Assembly: GCF_003952505.1 (NCBI RefSeq)
Contig: NZ_CP034450.1
Span: 5,146,001 to 5,210,000, forward strand
Source of the DNA: Mesorhizobium sp. M4B.F.Ca.ET.058.02.1.1
GTDB taxonomy: Bacteria > Pseudomonadota > Alphaproteobacteria > Rhizobiales > Rhizobiaceae
Direction: 5' to 3'
Length of the DNA stretch: 64,000 nt
Shown in pieces: positions 1 to 10,170 of the stretch. The translations under genes and the position numbers were made by a program. Within the stretch, counting starts at the first letter, position 1. The number at the start of each line of letters is the position of its first letter. The notes below the pieces were generated by a model, which saw only the letters and a program-made list of their open reading frames with translations, was not told the DNA's origin and made no database searches.

Positions 1-567
1 AACCATGCGCTGCATCTCGGCCTCACCGAGGCCGGCATGGGCACGAAGGGCATCGTCGCCTCGTCCGCTGCCATGGGCATCCTGCTGCAGCAAGGCATCG
101 GCGACACGATCCGCATCTCGCTGACGCCGGAGCCGAACGGCGACCGCACGCGCGAGGTGCAGGTGTCGCAGGAACTGCTGCAGACGATGGGCTTCCGCCA
201 GTTCGTGCCGATCGTCGCGGCTTGCCCCGGCTGCGGCCGCACCACCTCGACGGTATTCCAGGAACTCGCCCAGAACATCCAGGCCGATCTCCGCAAGAAC
301 ATGCCGGTGTGGCGCGAGAAGTATCCAGGGGTCGAGAACCTCAAGGTCGCGGTGATGGGCTGCATCGTCAACGGTCCCGGCGAATCCAAGCATGCCGATA
401 TCGGCATATCGCTGCCCGGCACCGGCGAGACGCCGACGGCGCCGGTGTTCGTCGACGGCAAAAAGGCGGCGACCCTGCGCGGTCCTTCGATCGCCCAGGA
501 TTTCGAGAAGATGGTCGCCGACTATATCGAGCAGCGCTACGGACGCGGCAAAGCCGCTGCGGAGTAG
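1..567 (+). CDS. ispG: 4-hydroxy-3-methylbut-2-enyl-diphosphate synthase, C-terminal part (5' end outside window)
   Basis: This is the last 188 residues of IspG (GcpE), the [4Fe-4S] enzyme that converts methylerythritol cyclodiphosphate to HMBPP in the MEP isoprenoid pathway in the cytosol. The reading frame is open from the first base. The visible part carries the HLGLTEAG and GTKGIVASS stretches of the TIM-barrel end, then the iron-sulfur domain with Cys-Pro-Gly-Cys and a third ligand in GCIVNGPGE. These are the three conserved cluster cysteines of the family, and the final Glu of the NGPGE motif is also kept. It ends at a TAG six bases before the next gene, so co-transcription is likely. 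The identity is firm; the true start lies upstream. Confidence 0.96.
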   Translation, partial: NHALHLGLTEAGMGTKGIVASSAAMGILLQQGIGDTIRISLTPEPNGDRTREVQVSQELLQTMGFRQFVPIVAACPGCGRTTSTVFQELAQNIQADLRKNMPVWREKYPGVENLKVAVMGCIVNGPGESKHADIGISLPGTGETPTAPVFVDGKKAATLRGPSIAQDFEKMVADYIEQRYGRGKAAAE

Positions 568-572
568 ACCTG

Positions 573-1427
573 ATGCGGCGTTTCCTGAGGGCGACGCTGA
601 TCCTGTTTTGCGTGGCGGGCTGGGCTGCAACAGCACAAGCCGATCCGCCGCCGTCCGCCAAGCAGCGGCTCATCGGCAAGGTCTGCAATCTGATCGAGGC
701 GCACGCCGTCGGCAACGGCCTGCCTAAGGATTTCTTCGCCCGGCTGATCTGGAAGGAGAGCCGGTTCGATCCCAATGCGGTGAGCCCCGTTGGCGCCGAA
801 GGCATTGCCCAGTTCATGCCGGGTACGGCAAAGATGCGGGGATTGGCCAACCCTTTCGACATCGAGCAGGCTATTCCCGCCTCGGCGAAATACCTTGCCG
901 AAATGAAGGTTAGCTACGGCAATCTCGGCCTGGCGGCCGCCGCCTACAACGCCGGCGAGAACCGCGTGTCGCGCTGGCTCGGCTCCGGCGGCTTCCTGCC
1001 GATGGAGACCGAGAGCTACGTCTTCGACGTCATGGGCGAGCCGGTCGACAAATTCTCGGATGCCTCCTATGCCGGCAAGATCGAGCCGCTCGATGCCAAC
1101 GCAAGCTTCGCCGCCGCCTGCCGCAAGCTGCCGGTGATCATGTCGCAAACCGTTGCCATGGCCTCGATCAACGTCAAGCCCTGGGGCGTGCAGGTGGCCG
1201 GCAATTTCCGCCGCAGCGCCGCGGTCAGCCAGTGGCTGAGGGTCAGGAGCCGCTTCCCGGCGCTGCTTTCCAATCACGATCCGGTGGTCAGCCGTGTGCG
1301 CACGCCGATCGGCCGGCGCGGCATCTATGCGGTTCGAATCGGCGCCGACAGCCGCGGCGAGGCCAATGGCATCTGCCAGAAACTGCACGGCGTCGGCGGC
1401 GCTTGCCTGGTGGTGCGCAACCGTTGA
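573..1427 (+). CDS. Soluble lytic murein transglycosylase (SLT family) with SPOR-like C-terminus
   Basis: A 284-residue exported protein. Residues 1-23 form a signal peptide ending in a TAQA-type cleavage site. Residues about 30-150 are an SLT/goose-lysozyme-like domain: the catalytic Glu62 sits in IWKESRFDP, followed by GIAQFMPGTA and AAYNAGENRV, the three landmark motifs of family 1 lytic transglycosylases, which cleave the MurNAc-GlcNAc bond in the periplasm. The last 80 residues (WGVQVAGNF to the end) resemble a SPOR peptidoglycan-binding repeat, which would target the enzyme to denuded septal glycans. The ATG follows ispG by five bases; the longer frame-open extension upstream lies inside ispG and was rejected. 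Confidence 0.9.
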   Translation: MRRFLRATLILFCVAGWAATAQADPPPSAKQRLIGKVCNLIEAHAVGNGLPKDFFARLIWKESRFDPNAVSPVGAEGIAQFMPGTAKMRGLANPFDIEQAIPASAKYLAEMKVSYGNLGLAAAAYNAGENRVSRWLGSGGFLPMETESYVFDVMGEPVDKFSDASYAGKIEPLDANASFAAACRKLPVIMSQTVAMASINVKPWGVQVAGNFRRSAAVSQWLRVRSRFPALLSNHDPVVSRVRTPIGRRGIYAVRIGADSRGEANGICQKLHGVGGACLVVRNR

Positions 1428-1452
1428 CGGGATGGCGGGAGGGCGTTCGCAG

Positions 1453-1707
1453 ATGACAGCCAGGATCGTCCCGCTGAATGAGGTCGGCAGCGCCGGCAAG
1501 AGCTCGATCGCCAGGGCATTGCAGGCGACAACGGCCAAGCCCTTCCTGCATGTGCCGATGGACGCCTTCCTGGAAATGCTGCCCGAGGCGCTGCAGGATC
1601 ATGCGCAAGGCTTCTCCTTCGAGACCAGCTGGCAGGACGGCAAGCCGTCCGTCGCCATCAAGGCCGGCCCATGCGCCGAGCGGACAAAAGCCAAGTTCCA
1701 GTTGTAG
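1453..1707 (+). pseudogene. Truncated chloramphenicol-phosphotransferase-like P-loop protein
   Basis: An 84-codon reading frame whose first 70 residues look like the N-terminus of the chloramphenicol phosphotransferase-like family. It has a P-loop (GSAGKSSIARALQ) followed by FLHVPMDAFLEMLPEAL. Full-length members run to roughly 180 residues. Here the similarity stops after SVAIKAGP and the frame ends in an unrelated AERTKAKFQL tail. The Walker A motif survives but the rest of the kinase fold is missing, so I call it a remnant. A GGAGGGCG ribosome-binding site precedes the ATG, so a short peptide could still be made. It sits between the transglycosylase and the convergent hybrid kinase. Confidence 0.6.
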
Positions 1708-1728
1708 GACAACGGGCTCGGTCGCGCC

Positions 1729-4065
<2,337 letters not shown>

Positions 4066-4173
4066 GCGCAACCCCAACACATACGCATAATTTTAATTGT
4101 CGGGATTACGCTTGATTTACATTAAGATTTCGTTCGCGTGGCAGTCGCCGCGCAGTTTGCTGAGAACGTCAAA

Positions 4174-4701
4174 ATGCGGGCATTGCGCTTTTCGGCGATC
4201 GGTTTCGCTTCTGTGCTGCTGTCGACCTTCGCCTGGTGGGTCGTCGCCCCAAGTAGCGCGGCGGCAGCCACGACCACGAACCTCCCTGAATTGTGCCGAC
4301 AGGTGAAGAACGACGACACCATCCGCCCCTATTCGCACGATCTTTACGACGGCACGGCCAAGGCGTTCAAAAGGCTGTTTCCGGACGCCAATGGCGCACC
4401 GCAGGAGTCCGAATTGCAGGCACAGGCCAACTATCGCTGCATGAACGGCAAGGTGCTGGTCTGCTTCGTCGGCGCCAACCTGCCTTGCGCCAGGATGAAC
4501 GCCGCGCGCGACAATCCCGGCGCGGATGAATTCTGCAAGGCCAACCCGAATGACGACGTCGTACCGGCCTTCGTGACCGGCCACGACGCTGTCTATTACT
4601 ACAAATGCCGGAACGGCAAGGCGGTGATCACCGGCAATCCGTGGCAGCTCGACAAGCGCGGCTTTGCCGTCAAGCTGTGGACCACGCTTCCCGGCAACTG
4701 A
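4174..4701 (+). CDS. Small exported cysteine-rich protein of unknown function
   Basis: A 175-residue protein starting MRALRFSAIGF, with a clear signal peptide ending in an SSAAAA region near residue 32. The mature part has six cysteines (LCRQV, YRCMN, LVCFVG, LPCAR, EFCKA, YKCRN), which suggests disulfides in the periplasm, and a repeated pattern of a Cys-containing strand followed by NGK (YRCMNGK and YKCRNGK). I recognise no enzyme motif. A GTG 36 bases upstream would place a charged segment before the signal peptide and was not chosen. It is divergent from the hybrid kinase and convergent with the alcohol dehydrogenase. Confidence 0.72.
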   Translation: MRALRFSAIGFASVLLSTFAWWVVAPSSAAAATTTNLPELCRQVKNDDTIRPYSHDLYDGTAKAFKRLFPDANGAPQESELQAQANYRCMNGKVLVCFVGANLPCARMNAARDNPGADEFCKANPNDDVVPAFVTGHDAVYYYKCRNGKAVITGNPWQLDKRGFAVKLWTTLPGN

Positions 4702-4712
4702 GGCCGGCTAGA

Positions 4713-5729
4713 CTAGACGGAAAGCATCACCTTGATCGCACGGCGTTCGTCCATGGCGCGGTAGCCTTCGTCGACTTCCGCCAGCGGCAGCTGCAGGTCA
4801 AAGACCTTGCCGGGCTTCATCCTGCCCTTGAGCACGCGGTCAATCAGGTCAGGCAGGAAGCGGCGGACGGGCGCCGGGCCGCCCAGCATGCGTTTTTGGC
4901 CGAAGAACAGGTTCTGGCCGTCAAAGGTGACGCCATGCGGCACGCCGACATAGCCGATCGTGCCGCCGGGGCGCGAGCAGGCCAGCGCCTGATCGAACGA
5001 TTCCCGCGTGCCGACGCATTCCAGCACCGAGTCGGCGCCAACGCCTCTGGTGAGTTCCTTGATGCGCGCTACGCCGTCCTCGCCGCGCTCGGCCACGATG
5101 TCGGTCGCGCCGAACTCGCGGGCGAGTTTCTGGCGGCTTGCATGGCGGCTCATGGCGATGATGCGCTCCGCCCCCATCTCCTTCGCCGCAAGAACGCCCA
5201 TCAGGCCGACGGCGCCGTCTCCGACCACGACGACCGTCGATCCTTGCCGCACCTCGGCCGCGTCGGCCGCATACCACCCGGTGCCGAGCACGTCTGACAC
5301 GGCCAAAAGGTCAGGCACCAGTTCGGCCGGCGGAACCTCGGCGGTAGCCACCAGCGTGCCGTCGGCCAGCGCCACGCGGGCATAAGGCGCCTGCGCGCCG
5401 GACATGAACTCGCGCTGTACGCAGGAAGACTGGAAGCCGAAGCGGCAATGCGGGCAGGTGTTGTCGGAGAGGCAGAACGAGCCGACGACGAATTGGCCGG
5501 GACGGACCGTGCGCACCTCTGCGCCGACCTCGACGACGATGCCGCAGTACTCGTGGCCCATATGCATCGGGCCGTCCACCGGCTGGAGCCCGCGATAGGG
5601 CCACAGATCCGAACCGCAGATGCAGCTCGCCGACAGCTTGATGATGGCGTCCGTCGGCTGAAGGATTTTCGGATCGGCGACCTCCTCGCAGCGGATGTCG
5701 CCGGGCTTGTGGAGAACGGTTGCGAGCAT
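4713..5729 (-). CDS. Zinc-dependent medium-chain alcohol dehydrogenase
   Basis: A 338-residue MDR-family oxidoreductase. The catalytic zinc ligands are in SCICGSD and GHEYCG. A Cys-Pro-His-Cys plus downstream Cys cluster (residues about 92-104) corresponds to the structural zinc lobe but has three rather than four cysteines. The nucleotide fold has GDGAVG near residue 170. NAD(P) preference and substrate cannot be read from the sequence. An AAGGAAAC ribosome-binding site precedes the ATG. The gene lies 30 bases downstream of the cupin gene, so the two form an operon, divergent from the LysR gene at 6363. The partner resembles a hydroxynitrile lyase or detoxifying cupin, so an aldehyde/alcohol detoxification role is a reasonable inference. 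Confidence 0.88.
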   Translation of the reverse strand: MLATVLHKPGDIRCEEVADPKILQPTDAIIKLSASCICGSDLWPYRGLQPVDGPMHMGHEYCGIVVEVGAEVRTVRPGQFVVGSFCLSDNTCPHCRFGFQSSCVQREFMSGAQAPYARVALADGTLVATAEVPPAELVPDLLAVSDVLGTGWYAADAAEVRQGSTVVVVGDGAVGLMGVLAAKEMGAERIIAMSRHASRQKLAREFGATDIVAERGEDGVARIKELTRGVGADSVLECVGTRESFDQALACSRPGGTIGYVGVPHGVTFDGQNLFFGQKRMLGGPAPVRRFLPDLIDRVLKGRMKPGKVFDLQLPLAEVDEGYRAMDERRAIKVMLSV

Positions 5730-5759
5730 GCTTGTTTCCTTTCGTTCAATCGCGGGAGG

Positions 5760-6155
5760 TCAGGCGCTGTATTCGGCGTCGGTGACGTGTTCCAGCCACT
5801 CGACGGCCTTGCCGTCCTTGATCTCCTGGACGGCGATATGGACCATCGCGGTCTGTGGCGAAGCGCCGTGCCAATGTCTTTCGCCGGGAGCGAACCAGAC
5901 GACATCGCCTGGCCGGATCTCCTCGACCGGGCCACCCTTGCGCTGCACGCGACCAAAGCCGGCAACGACGATCAGCGTCTGTCCCAGCGGATGCGTGTGC
6001 CATGCGGTGCGGGCGCCGGGCTCGAAGGTCACCTGTGCGCCCTGCACTCGCGCGGCGTCGAACGGGTTGAAGAGCGGATCGATGCGGACCGTGCCGGTAA
6101 ACCAGTCCGAGGGACCTTTGCCGGAGGGCCTCGTGCCGGCGCGAATAATGTCCAT
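5760..6155 (-). CDS. Cupin-2 protein resembling Mn-dependent hydroxynitrile lyases
   Basis: A 131-residue single-domain cupin. Motif 1 is [14 protein letters not shown] and motif 2 is [15 protein letters not shown], giving the two His of motif 1, a Gln in place of the usual Glu, and the motif-2 His that bind one metal. From memory, the whole protein, including the [12 protein letters not shown] start and the [11 protein letters not shown] end, closely matches the bacterial cupin (R)-hydroxynitrile lyase described from Granulicella. Many close relatives are annotated only as cupin or carboxymuconolactone-decarboxylase-associated proteins, so the native substrate is unproven. It heads the operon with the alcohol dehydrogenase and faces the LysR regulator. 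Confidence 0.85.
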   Translation of the reverse strand: MDIIRAGTRPSGKGPSDWFTGTVRIDPLFNPFDAARVQGAQVTFEPGARTAWHTHPLGQTLIVVAGFGRVQRKGGPVEEIRPGDVVWFAPGERHWHGASPQTAMVHIAVQEIKDGKAVEWLEHVTDAEYSA

Positions 6156-6307
6156 GGTGATCTCTCGTCTGTGCGTTTTTGATGTGGGCGGCCGCAGGTG
6201 AATGCGGGATCTTCGACCCAGTTGGCAGAGCCCGACTGGGGCGCCGGAGAGCCTCCCGCGCCGACTTGCGGGGAAGATATTGCGGTCGACCTCGTTCGAA
6301 TAGGCGA

Positions 6308-6313
6308 TATAAT
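6308..6313 (+). promoter_or_regulatory. TATAAT-like -10 element upstream of the LysR gene
   Basis: A perfect TATAAT lies 50 bases before the LysR start in the 207-bp divergent region. No good -35 box stands at 16-18 bp, so this is a candidate only. AT-rich short palindromic pieces nearby (TATCGATA, TGATATA) could be LysR contacts for both directions. Confidence 0.3.
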
Positions 6314-6362
6314 CCGCATGGACTTATCGATACCTGATATAAATCTGGATCACGAGGCAGCG

Positions 6363-7256
6363 ATGCAACGCGACGGCATGAAGGATCTACTCTGGTTCGT
6401 GGCGGTCGCGCGGGAGCGCAGCTTCACCAGGGCAGCGGCGAAGCTCGGAACCTCGCAGTCGACGCTCAGCCACACGATCAAGGAATTGGAAGCGCGCCTG
6501 GGCGTTCGGCTGCTGACGCGCACGACGCGAAGCGTCGCGCCGACCGAGGCGGGCGAGCGGCTCTACCAGTCGCTCGTGCCGCGTTTCGAGGAGATCGAAG
6601 CCGACCTGGCAAGCCTGGTGGCCTTTCGCGACAAGCCGTCGGGAACGGTCCGCATCACGCTCTCCGACCACGCGCTGCAGTCGACCGTCTGGCCAAGGCT
6701 CGAGCCGGTGCTTCGCGACTATCCCGACCTCAATGTCGAGCTCTACAGCGACAACGGCATGCGCAACATCGTCGAGGAGCGCTTCGATGCCGGCGTGCGG
6801 CTCGGCGAGAGCATCGACAAGGACATGATCGCGGTGCGGATCGGCCCGGACTGGCGGCTGGTGGCCGTCGCCTCGCCAGACTATTTCTCCCGCCGCCCGG
6901 CGCCCAGGACACCGCAGGATCTGGTCGGGCACGACTGCATCAACCTGCGGCTGACGACGTTCGGAGGCCTCTATGCGTGGGAATTCGCCAAGGGCGGCCG
7001 CGACCTCAGGGTCCGGGTGGAGGGCCAACTCACCTTCAACTCGACCATCCCGATGGTCGACGCCGCGATCAGCGGCTCAGGCATCGCCTATGTGCCGGAA
7101 AGCCTCGTCAGCCGCCACATCGCCGAGGGGCGCCTGACGCTGGTGCTCGGCGACTGGAGCCCGCCCTTCGCCGGCTATCATCTCTACTATCCGAGCCGGC
7201 GGCTGCTCTCGCCGGCATTGGCGGTGATCGTCGACGCCCTGCGGCACCGGAGTTGA
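6363..7256 (+). CDS. LysR-family transcriptional regulator
   Basis: A 297-residue regulator. The N-terminal winged helix (KDLLWFVAVARERSF, then AAKLGTSQSTLSHTIKELE) is a standard LysR HTH, and the remainder is a type-2 periplasmic-binding-like effector domain. The family normally binds near its own promoter and activates the divergent operon in response to a substrate, so the neighbouring cupin and alcohol dehydrogenase genes are the likely targets. I chose the ATG preceded by a GAGGCA ribosome-binding site. The frame is open for 55 more codons upstream, but those residues are low-complexity and outside the LysR fold. Confidence 0.9.
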   Translation: MQRDGMKDLLWFVAVARERSFTRAAAKLGTSQSTLSHTIKELEARLGVRLLTRTTRSVAPTEAGERLYQSLVPRFEEIEADLASLVAFRDKPSGTVRITLSDHALQSTVWPRLEPVLRDYPDLNVELYSDNGMRNIVEERFDAGVRLGESIDKDMIAVRIGPDWRLVAVASPDYFSRRPAPRTPQDLVGHDCINLRLTTFGGLYAWEFAKGGRDLRVRVEGQLTFNSTIPMVDAAISGSGIAYVPESLVSRHIAEGRLTLVLGDWSPPFAGYHLYYPSRRLLSPALAVIVDALRHRS

Positions 7257-7277
7257 GGAGCAGAGGCGCTTGTTGGC

Positions 7278-7326
7278 TTAGATCAGCCGCTGCCCGCCGT
7301 CGAACGTGGATGGTCTCGCCGGTCAT
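7278..7326 (-). pseudogene. C-terminal fragment of a short-chain dehydrogenase
   Basis: On the minus strand these 49 bases encode TGETIHV, then, after removal of a single extra T, DGGQRLI and a stop. This is the typical C-terminus of classical SDR oxidoreductases (TGETIHVDGGQRLI). Nothing upstream resembles the rest of such an enzyme. I read it as the eroded tail of a deleted gene. The short length limits confidence. Confidence 0.5.
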
Positions 7327-7588
7327 GGTGCCTCCTCGCACATCGCGAGCTACTCTACGAGCCCGTCAATCGCGAGTGGCGCGTTTTCGCGATTTCGGTC
7401 CGTCTTTCAGCCGGCGGACCAAAGGCTCCGGAAGCGCCGCCGCCTGAGCCTCCGCAGGTCTCCCGAGAGCCACCTCGAGCGCCGACCGTCGCTGTCTTTC
7501 CCGCAATCCGAAAGCAGGCAAATAGCCGAGGGTCTCCGCCGGTCAGTCGTTGCTGGTCATCGCCACAAATGTCGTGTCGCATCGCCAA
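7327..7588. other. Gene-free stretch
   Basis: I find no reading frame with a recognisable domain or ribosome-binding site here. It lies between the SDR remnant and the terminator of the EthD gene and looks like eroded DNA left after a deletion. Confidence 0.4.
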
Positions 7589-7613
7589 GGCACCGCAGCC
7601 ATTGTGCGGTGCC
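7589..7613 (-). terminator. Hairpin downstream of the EthD gene
   Basis: Perfect 9-bp arms GGCACCGCA / TGCGGTGCC with a 7-base loop start three bases after the minus-strand stop codon. There is no U-tract, so it may act as an mRNA 3' stabiliser or a weak terminator. Confidence 0.5.
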
Positions 7614-7615
7614 GG

Positions 7616-7957
7616 TCAATTCTCCGCCAGCGGAAACTCGTTGGCGATCGTGACATGGTGGTGGATGCGGCCCTCGAAATATCGGCCCAGCACCGCCTCG
7701 GTCGCGGCGCGCGATTCGGCGCGGGCGGGGCTGGCGAGGGCCGCGTCGACCGCCGCCAGGTCGCGGTAGTTGATCGCCAGGATCATCGGGAATTCCGGCG
7801 CGCCGTCGTCGCGCTTCTCGGCGAAGGAGACGCGGACATCGAGCGCGCCCGGGAAGGCTTTCCATTTGGGCAGGACGGTCTCGATCACGTCTCTGCGGAA
7901 CGCTTCCGTCTGGCCGTCCTTCACCTTGCCCTCGAACAGTGCGTAGCGCGTAATCAT
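7616..7957 (-). CDS. EthD-like / dimeric alpha-beta barrel protein
   Basis: A 113-residue protein with the pattern of small ferredoxin-like dimeric barrels (EthD, Dabb or antibiotic-biosynthesis-monooxygenase superfamily). It opens MITRYALFEGKVKDG, has a central LPKWKAFPGALDVRVSF helix-strand unit, and ends with HHHVTIANEF. Such proteins often serve as small lyases or isomerases or as partners of catabolic oxidoreductases. The start codon overlaps the stop of the upstream dehydrogenase by four bases (ATGA), so the two are translationally coupled. It is the last gene of the idnO / gntK operon. Substrate unknown. Confidence 0.72.
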   Translation of the reverse strand: MITRYALFEGKVKDGQTEAFRRDVIETVLPKWKAFPGALDVRVSFAEKRDDGAPEFPMILAINYRDLAAVDAALASPARAESRAATEAVLGRYFEGRIHHHVTIANEFPLAEN

Positions 7958-8835
7958 TTGCCGTCCTCTTTGCGTTGGAAGAATTCCATCAGTGCGGCCT
8001 GGTCCTCGCCGCCCAGTCCGGCGGCCGTCAGCAGCCGATGCACCTCGGCGCAGACTGCTGTCAGCGGCATCGCGGTGTGCGTGCGCCGCGCCAAATCCTG
8101 GGCGGCGTTGAGGTCCTTCACCATGTTGTCAATGCGGCCGGTGCGGCGGTAGTCGCGGGTGGCGAAGCGCGGCAGGTACTCCTGCAGGATGGCGCTGTCG
8201 GCGCGGCCGCCCTTCAGCGCCTGCGGGATCTTGAGCACGTCGACGCCGGCGTCGAGCGCCAGGCGGGTCGCTTCCGCCACGGCCATGAAATTCAGCGCGC
8301 ACAGCACCTGGTTGATCAGCTTGGTCGTCTGGCCGGCGCCGGCCGGTCCCATATGGGTGTAGTTGCTCGCGACGTCGCGCAGCACGGCGTGGGCATCCGC
8401 AACGTCCTGTGCCTCGCCGCCAGCCATCAGCGTCAACTCGCCGATCAGCGCCTTGGGCGCACCGCCGGAGAGCGGACTGTCAACCCAGCGCAAACCCTTG
8501 TCGCTCGCATCGGCGGCCAGCTGGCGCGTCGCGTCGGGATCGATGGACGACATGTCGATGATCAGCGTGCCGGGCCTTGCGCCCGCAGCCACGCCGGCGT
8601 CGCCGAACACAGCGCGGCGCACGATCGCGGCTGAATTGAGGCTGAGGATGACATAATCCGCCGCGCCGGCCGCCTCGGCCGCGCTCGCCATCGCAGTCGC
8701 GCCCCTGGCGACCAGCGCCTCGACCTTGGCCTTGTCGAGGTCAAACACAGCGAGGCGATTGCCGGTGGCGAGCAGGCGCTCGCCGATCGCTCCGCCCATG
8801 GCGCCGGCGCCAATCAGTGCGACTCTGTTGGTCAT
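7954..8835 (-). CDS. NAD(P)-dependent beta-hydroxyacid dehydrogenase (3-hydroxyisobutyrate dehydrogenase family)
   Basis: A 293-residue cytosolic oxidoreductase. The Rossmann motif GAGAMGGAIG at residues 9-18 is followed by the substrate-loop signature DSPLSGG (about 118-124) and the catalytic Lys in TKLINQVLC (about 171). Members oxidise 3-hydroxyisobutyrate, tartronate semialdehyde, D-glycerate, sulfolactaldehyde or related acids; the exact substrate is not visible. It overlaps both neighbours by four bases, in an operon with gluconokinase and a gluconate-5-dehydrogenase-like SDR. That points to a sugar-acid pathway rather than valine breakdown. Confidence 0.87.
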   Translation of the reverse strand: MTNRVALIGAGAMGGAIGERLLATGNRLAVFDLDKAKVEALVARGATAMASAAEAAGAADYVILSLNSAAIVRRAVFGDAGVAAGARPGTLIIDMSSIDPDATRQLAADASDKGLRWVDSPLSGGAPKALIGELTLMAGGEAQDVADAHAVLRDVASNYTHMGPAGAGQTTKLINQVLCALNFMAVAEATRLALDAGVDVLKIPQALKGGRADSAILQEYLPRFATRDYRRTGRIDNMVKDLNAAQDLARRTHTAMPLTAVCAEVHRLLTAAGLGGEDQAALMEFFQRKEDGK

Positions 8836-9323
8836 GTCGGTCCTCCCGCCAGCCTGGCTGCTATGTCCGCGACGATCTCATCGAGCGGCGCAGCGATTGT
8901 CACCGCGATCGCATTCTCGTCCTTGCCCGGCACCTCCAGCGTCGCGAACTGGCTGTCGAGCAGGCTGGTGGGCATGAAGTGGCCGGTGCGCTCATGCATG
9001 CGCTTCGAAATCAGCTTGCGCGAACCGTCGAGATAGATGAACAGCACCGGCTCGCCTGCTTGCTCGGTGATGAAATCGCGATAGACGCGTTTCAGCGCCG
9101 AGCAGCCGACGATTACCGGCGCGGGCCGTTGCCGCAGCGTTTCGCCGACCTTGGCCAGCCAGGGCCACCTGTCGGCATCGTCGAGCGGAATGCCGGCGCT
9201 CATCTTGGCGATGTTGGCCTCAGGGTGCAGCTTGTCGCCATCGACGTATGTCGCCGAGATCGCATGGGCGAGCGCCTCGCCGACCGTCGTCTTGCCCGAA
9301 CCGGTGACGCCCATGACCACCAT
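8832..9323 (-). CDS. gntK: Gluconokinase
   Basis: A 163-residue P-loop kinase of the GntK/IdnK family, phosphorylating D-gluconate to 6-phosphogluconate. Visible are GVTGSGKTTVG (Walker A), DGDKLHPEANIAKM with the substrate-binding Asp-Gly-Asp and His, the DDADRWPWL segment, CSALKRVYRD and GHFMPTSLLDSQF, all in the family order. I set the start at MVVMG, 13 bases after the upstream SDR stop, which gives the usual length. Upstream ATGs at 9368 or 9401 would overlap the SDR gene by 30-60 bases, and none has a clear ribosome-binding site, so the start is uncertain. The stop overlaps the next gene by four bases. Confidence 0.88.
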   Translation of the reverse strand: MVVMGVTGSGKTTVGEALAHAISATYVDGDKLHPEANIAKMSAGIPLDDADRWPWLAKVGETLRQRPAPVIVGCSALKRVYRDFITEQAGEPVLFIYLDGSRKLISKRMHERTGHFMPTSLLDSQFATLEVPGKDENAIAVTIAAPLDEIVADIAARLAGGPT

Positions 9324-9336
9324 GCGCGGCGGGGGA

Positions 9337-10092
9337 TCAGATCGAAGCCGTGATGCCGCCGTCGACATAGAGAATGTGTCCATTGACAAAGGATGACGCA
9401 TCGGAGGCTAGGAAGACGCAGGCGCCGACCAGTTCCTCGACCTGGCCCCAGCGACCGGCCGGCGTACGCTTTTCGAGCCAGGCGCTGAATGCCGGGTCGG
9501 CGACGAGCGCCGCATTGAGCGGGGTGTCGAAATAGCCGGGCGCGATCGCGTTGCATTGCAGGCCATGCCTGGCCCAGTCGGTCGCCATGCCCTTGGTCAG
9601 GTTGCCGACCGCGCCCTTGGTCGCCGTATAGGGCGCGATGCCGGGGCGGGCGAGCGCGGTCTGGACGCTGGCGATGTTGATGATCTTGCCGCGGCCGCGC
9701 CCGATCATGTGCCGCGCCACGGCCTGGCCGACATGGAAGACGCTGGCGACATTGGTCTGCAGCAGGCGCTCGAAGGCGTCGGCGGGAAAGTCCTCGAGCG
9801 GCGTGCGGAACTGCATGCCGGCATTGTTGACCAGGATGTCGATCGACCCGCCGGCAAGCTCGAAAGCGTCAATGGCGGCGCGGACCGCATCATGGTCGGT
9901 GGCGTCGAAGGCGAGCGTCGCGGCGCCCGGAATGTCCGCTGCCGCGGCACGCAGCTTAGCTTCGTCGCGGCCATTGAGCACGACCTTGGCGCCGGCTTCG
10001 GCGAGGCCCTTGGCCAAGGCAAAGCCGATGCCTTGCGAGGAGCCGGTGACGAGCGCGGTGCGCTCGGTGAGATCGAACAGTTTGGACGACAT
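9337..10092 (-). CDS. idnO: SDR oxidoreductase, probable gluconate 5-dehydrogenase
   Basis: A 251-residue classical short-chain dehydrogenase: TGSSQGIG cofactor motif (about residues 17-24), NNAGMQFR, the catalytic Ser in NIASVQ, YTATKGA (Tyr and Lys of the triad), and the terminal YVDGGI. The overall wording (FDLTERTALVTGSSQGIG, PLEDFPADAFERLL) resembles IdnO/Ga5DH enzymes that interconvert 5-ketogluconate and gluconate. With gluconokinase downstream and an L-idonate 5-dehydrogenase on the divergent operon, the L-idonate to 6-phosphogluconate route is complete. Substrate assignment rests on this context. It is the first gene of the minus-strand operon behind the palindrome at 10125. Confidence 0.83.
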   Translation of the reverse strand: MSSKLFDLTERTALVTGSSQGIGFALAKGLAEAGAKVVLNGRDEAKLRAAAADIPGAATLAFDATDHDAVRAAIDAFELAGGSIDILVNNAGMQFRTPLEDFPADAFERLLQTNVASVFHVGQAVARHMIGRGRGKIINIASVQTALARPGIAPYTATKGAVGNLTKGMATDWARHGLQCNAIAPGYFDTPLNAALVADPAFSAWLEKRTPAGRWGQVEELVGACVFLASDASSFVNGHILYVDGGITASI

Positions 10093-10124
10093 TTTCCTGA
10101 TTGCCTCTCGTCGCTGAGCGTCTT

Positions 10125-10140
10125 ATGTTATCGATAACAT
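10125..10140. promoter_or_regulatory. LacI-type operator, perfect palindrome, site 1
   Basis: ATGTTATCGATAACAT is a perfect 16-bp palindrome with the central CG step typical of LacI/GntR-family operators. It lies 32 bases from the idnO-like start and 30 bases from the divergent 2-hydroxyacid dehydrogenase start, where it can repress both. Related sites occur at 12195, 17150 and 17204. Confidence 0.72.
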
Positions 10141-10170
10141 CATCTGTCAAGTCAAGTGGAGCGAATAGCG

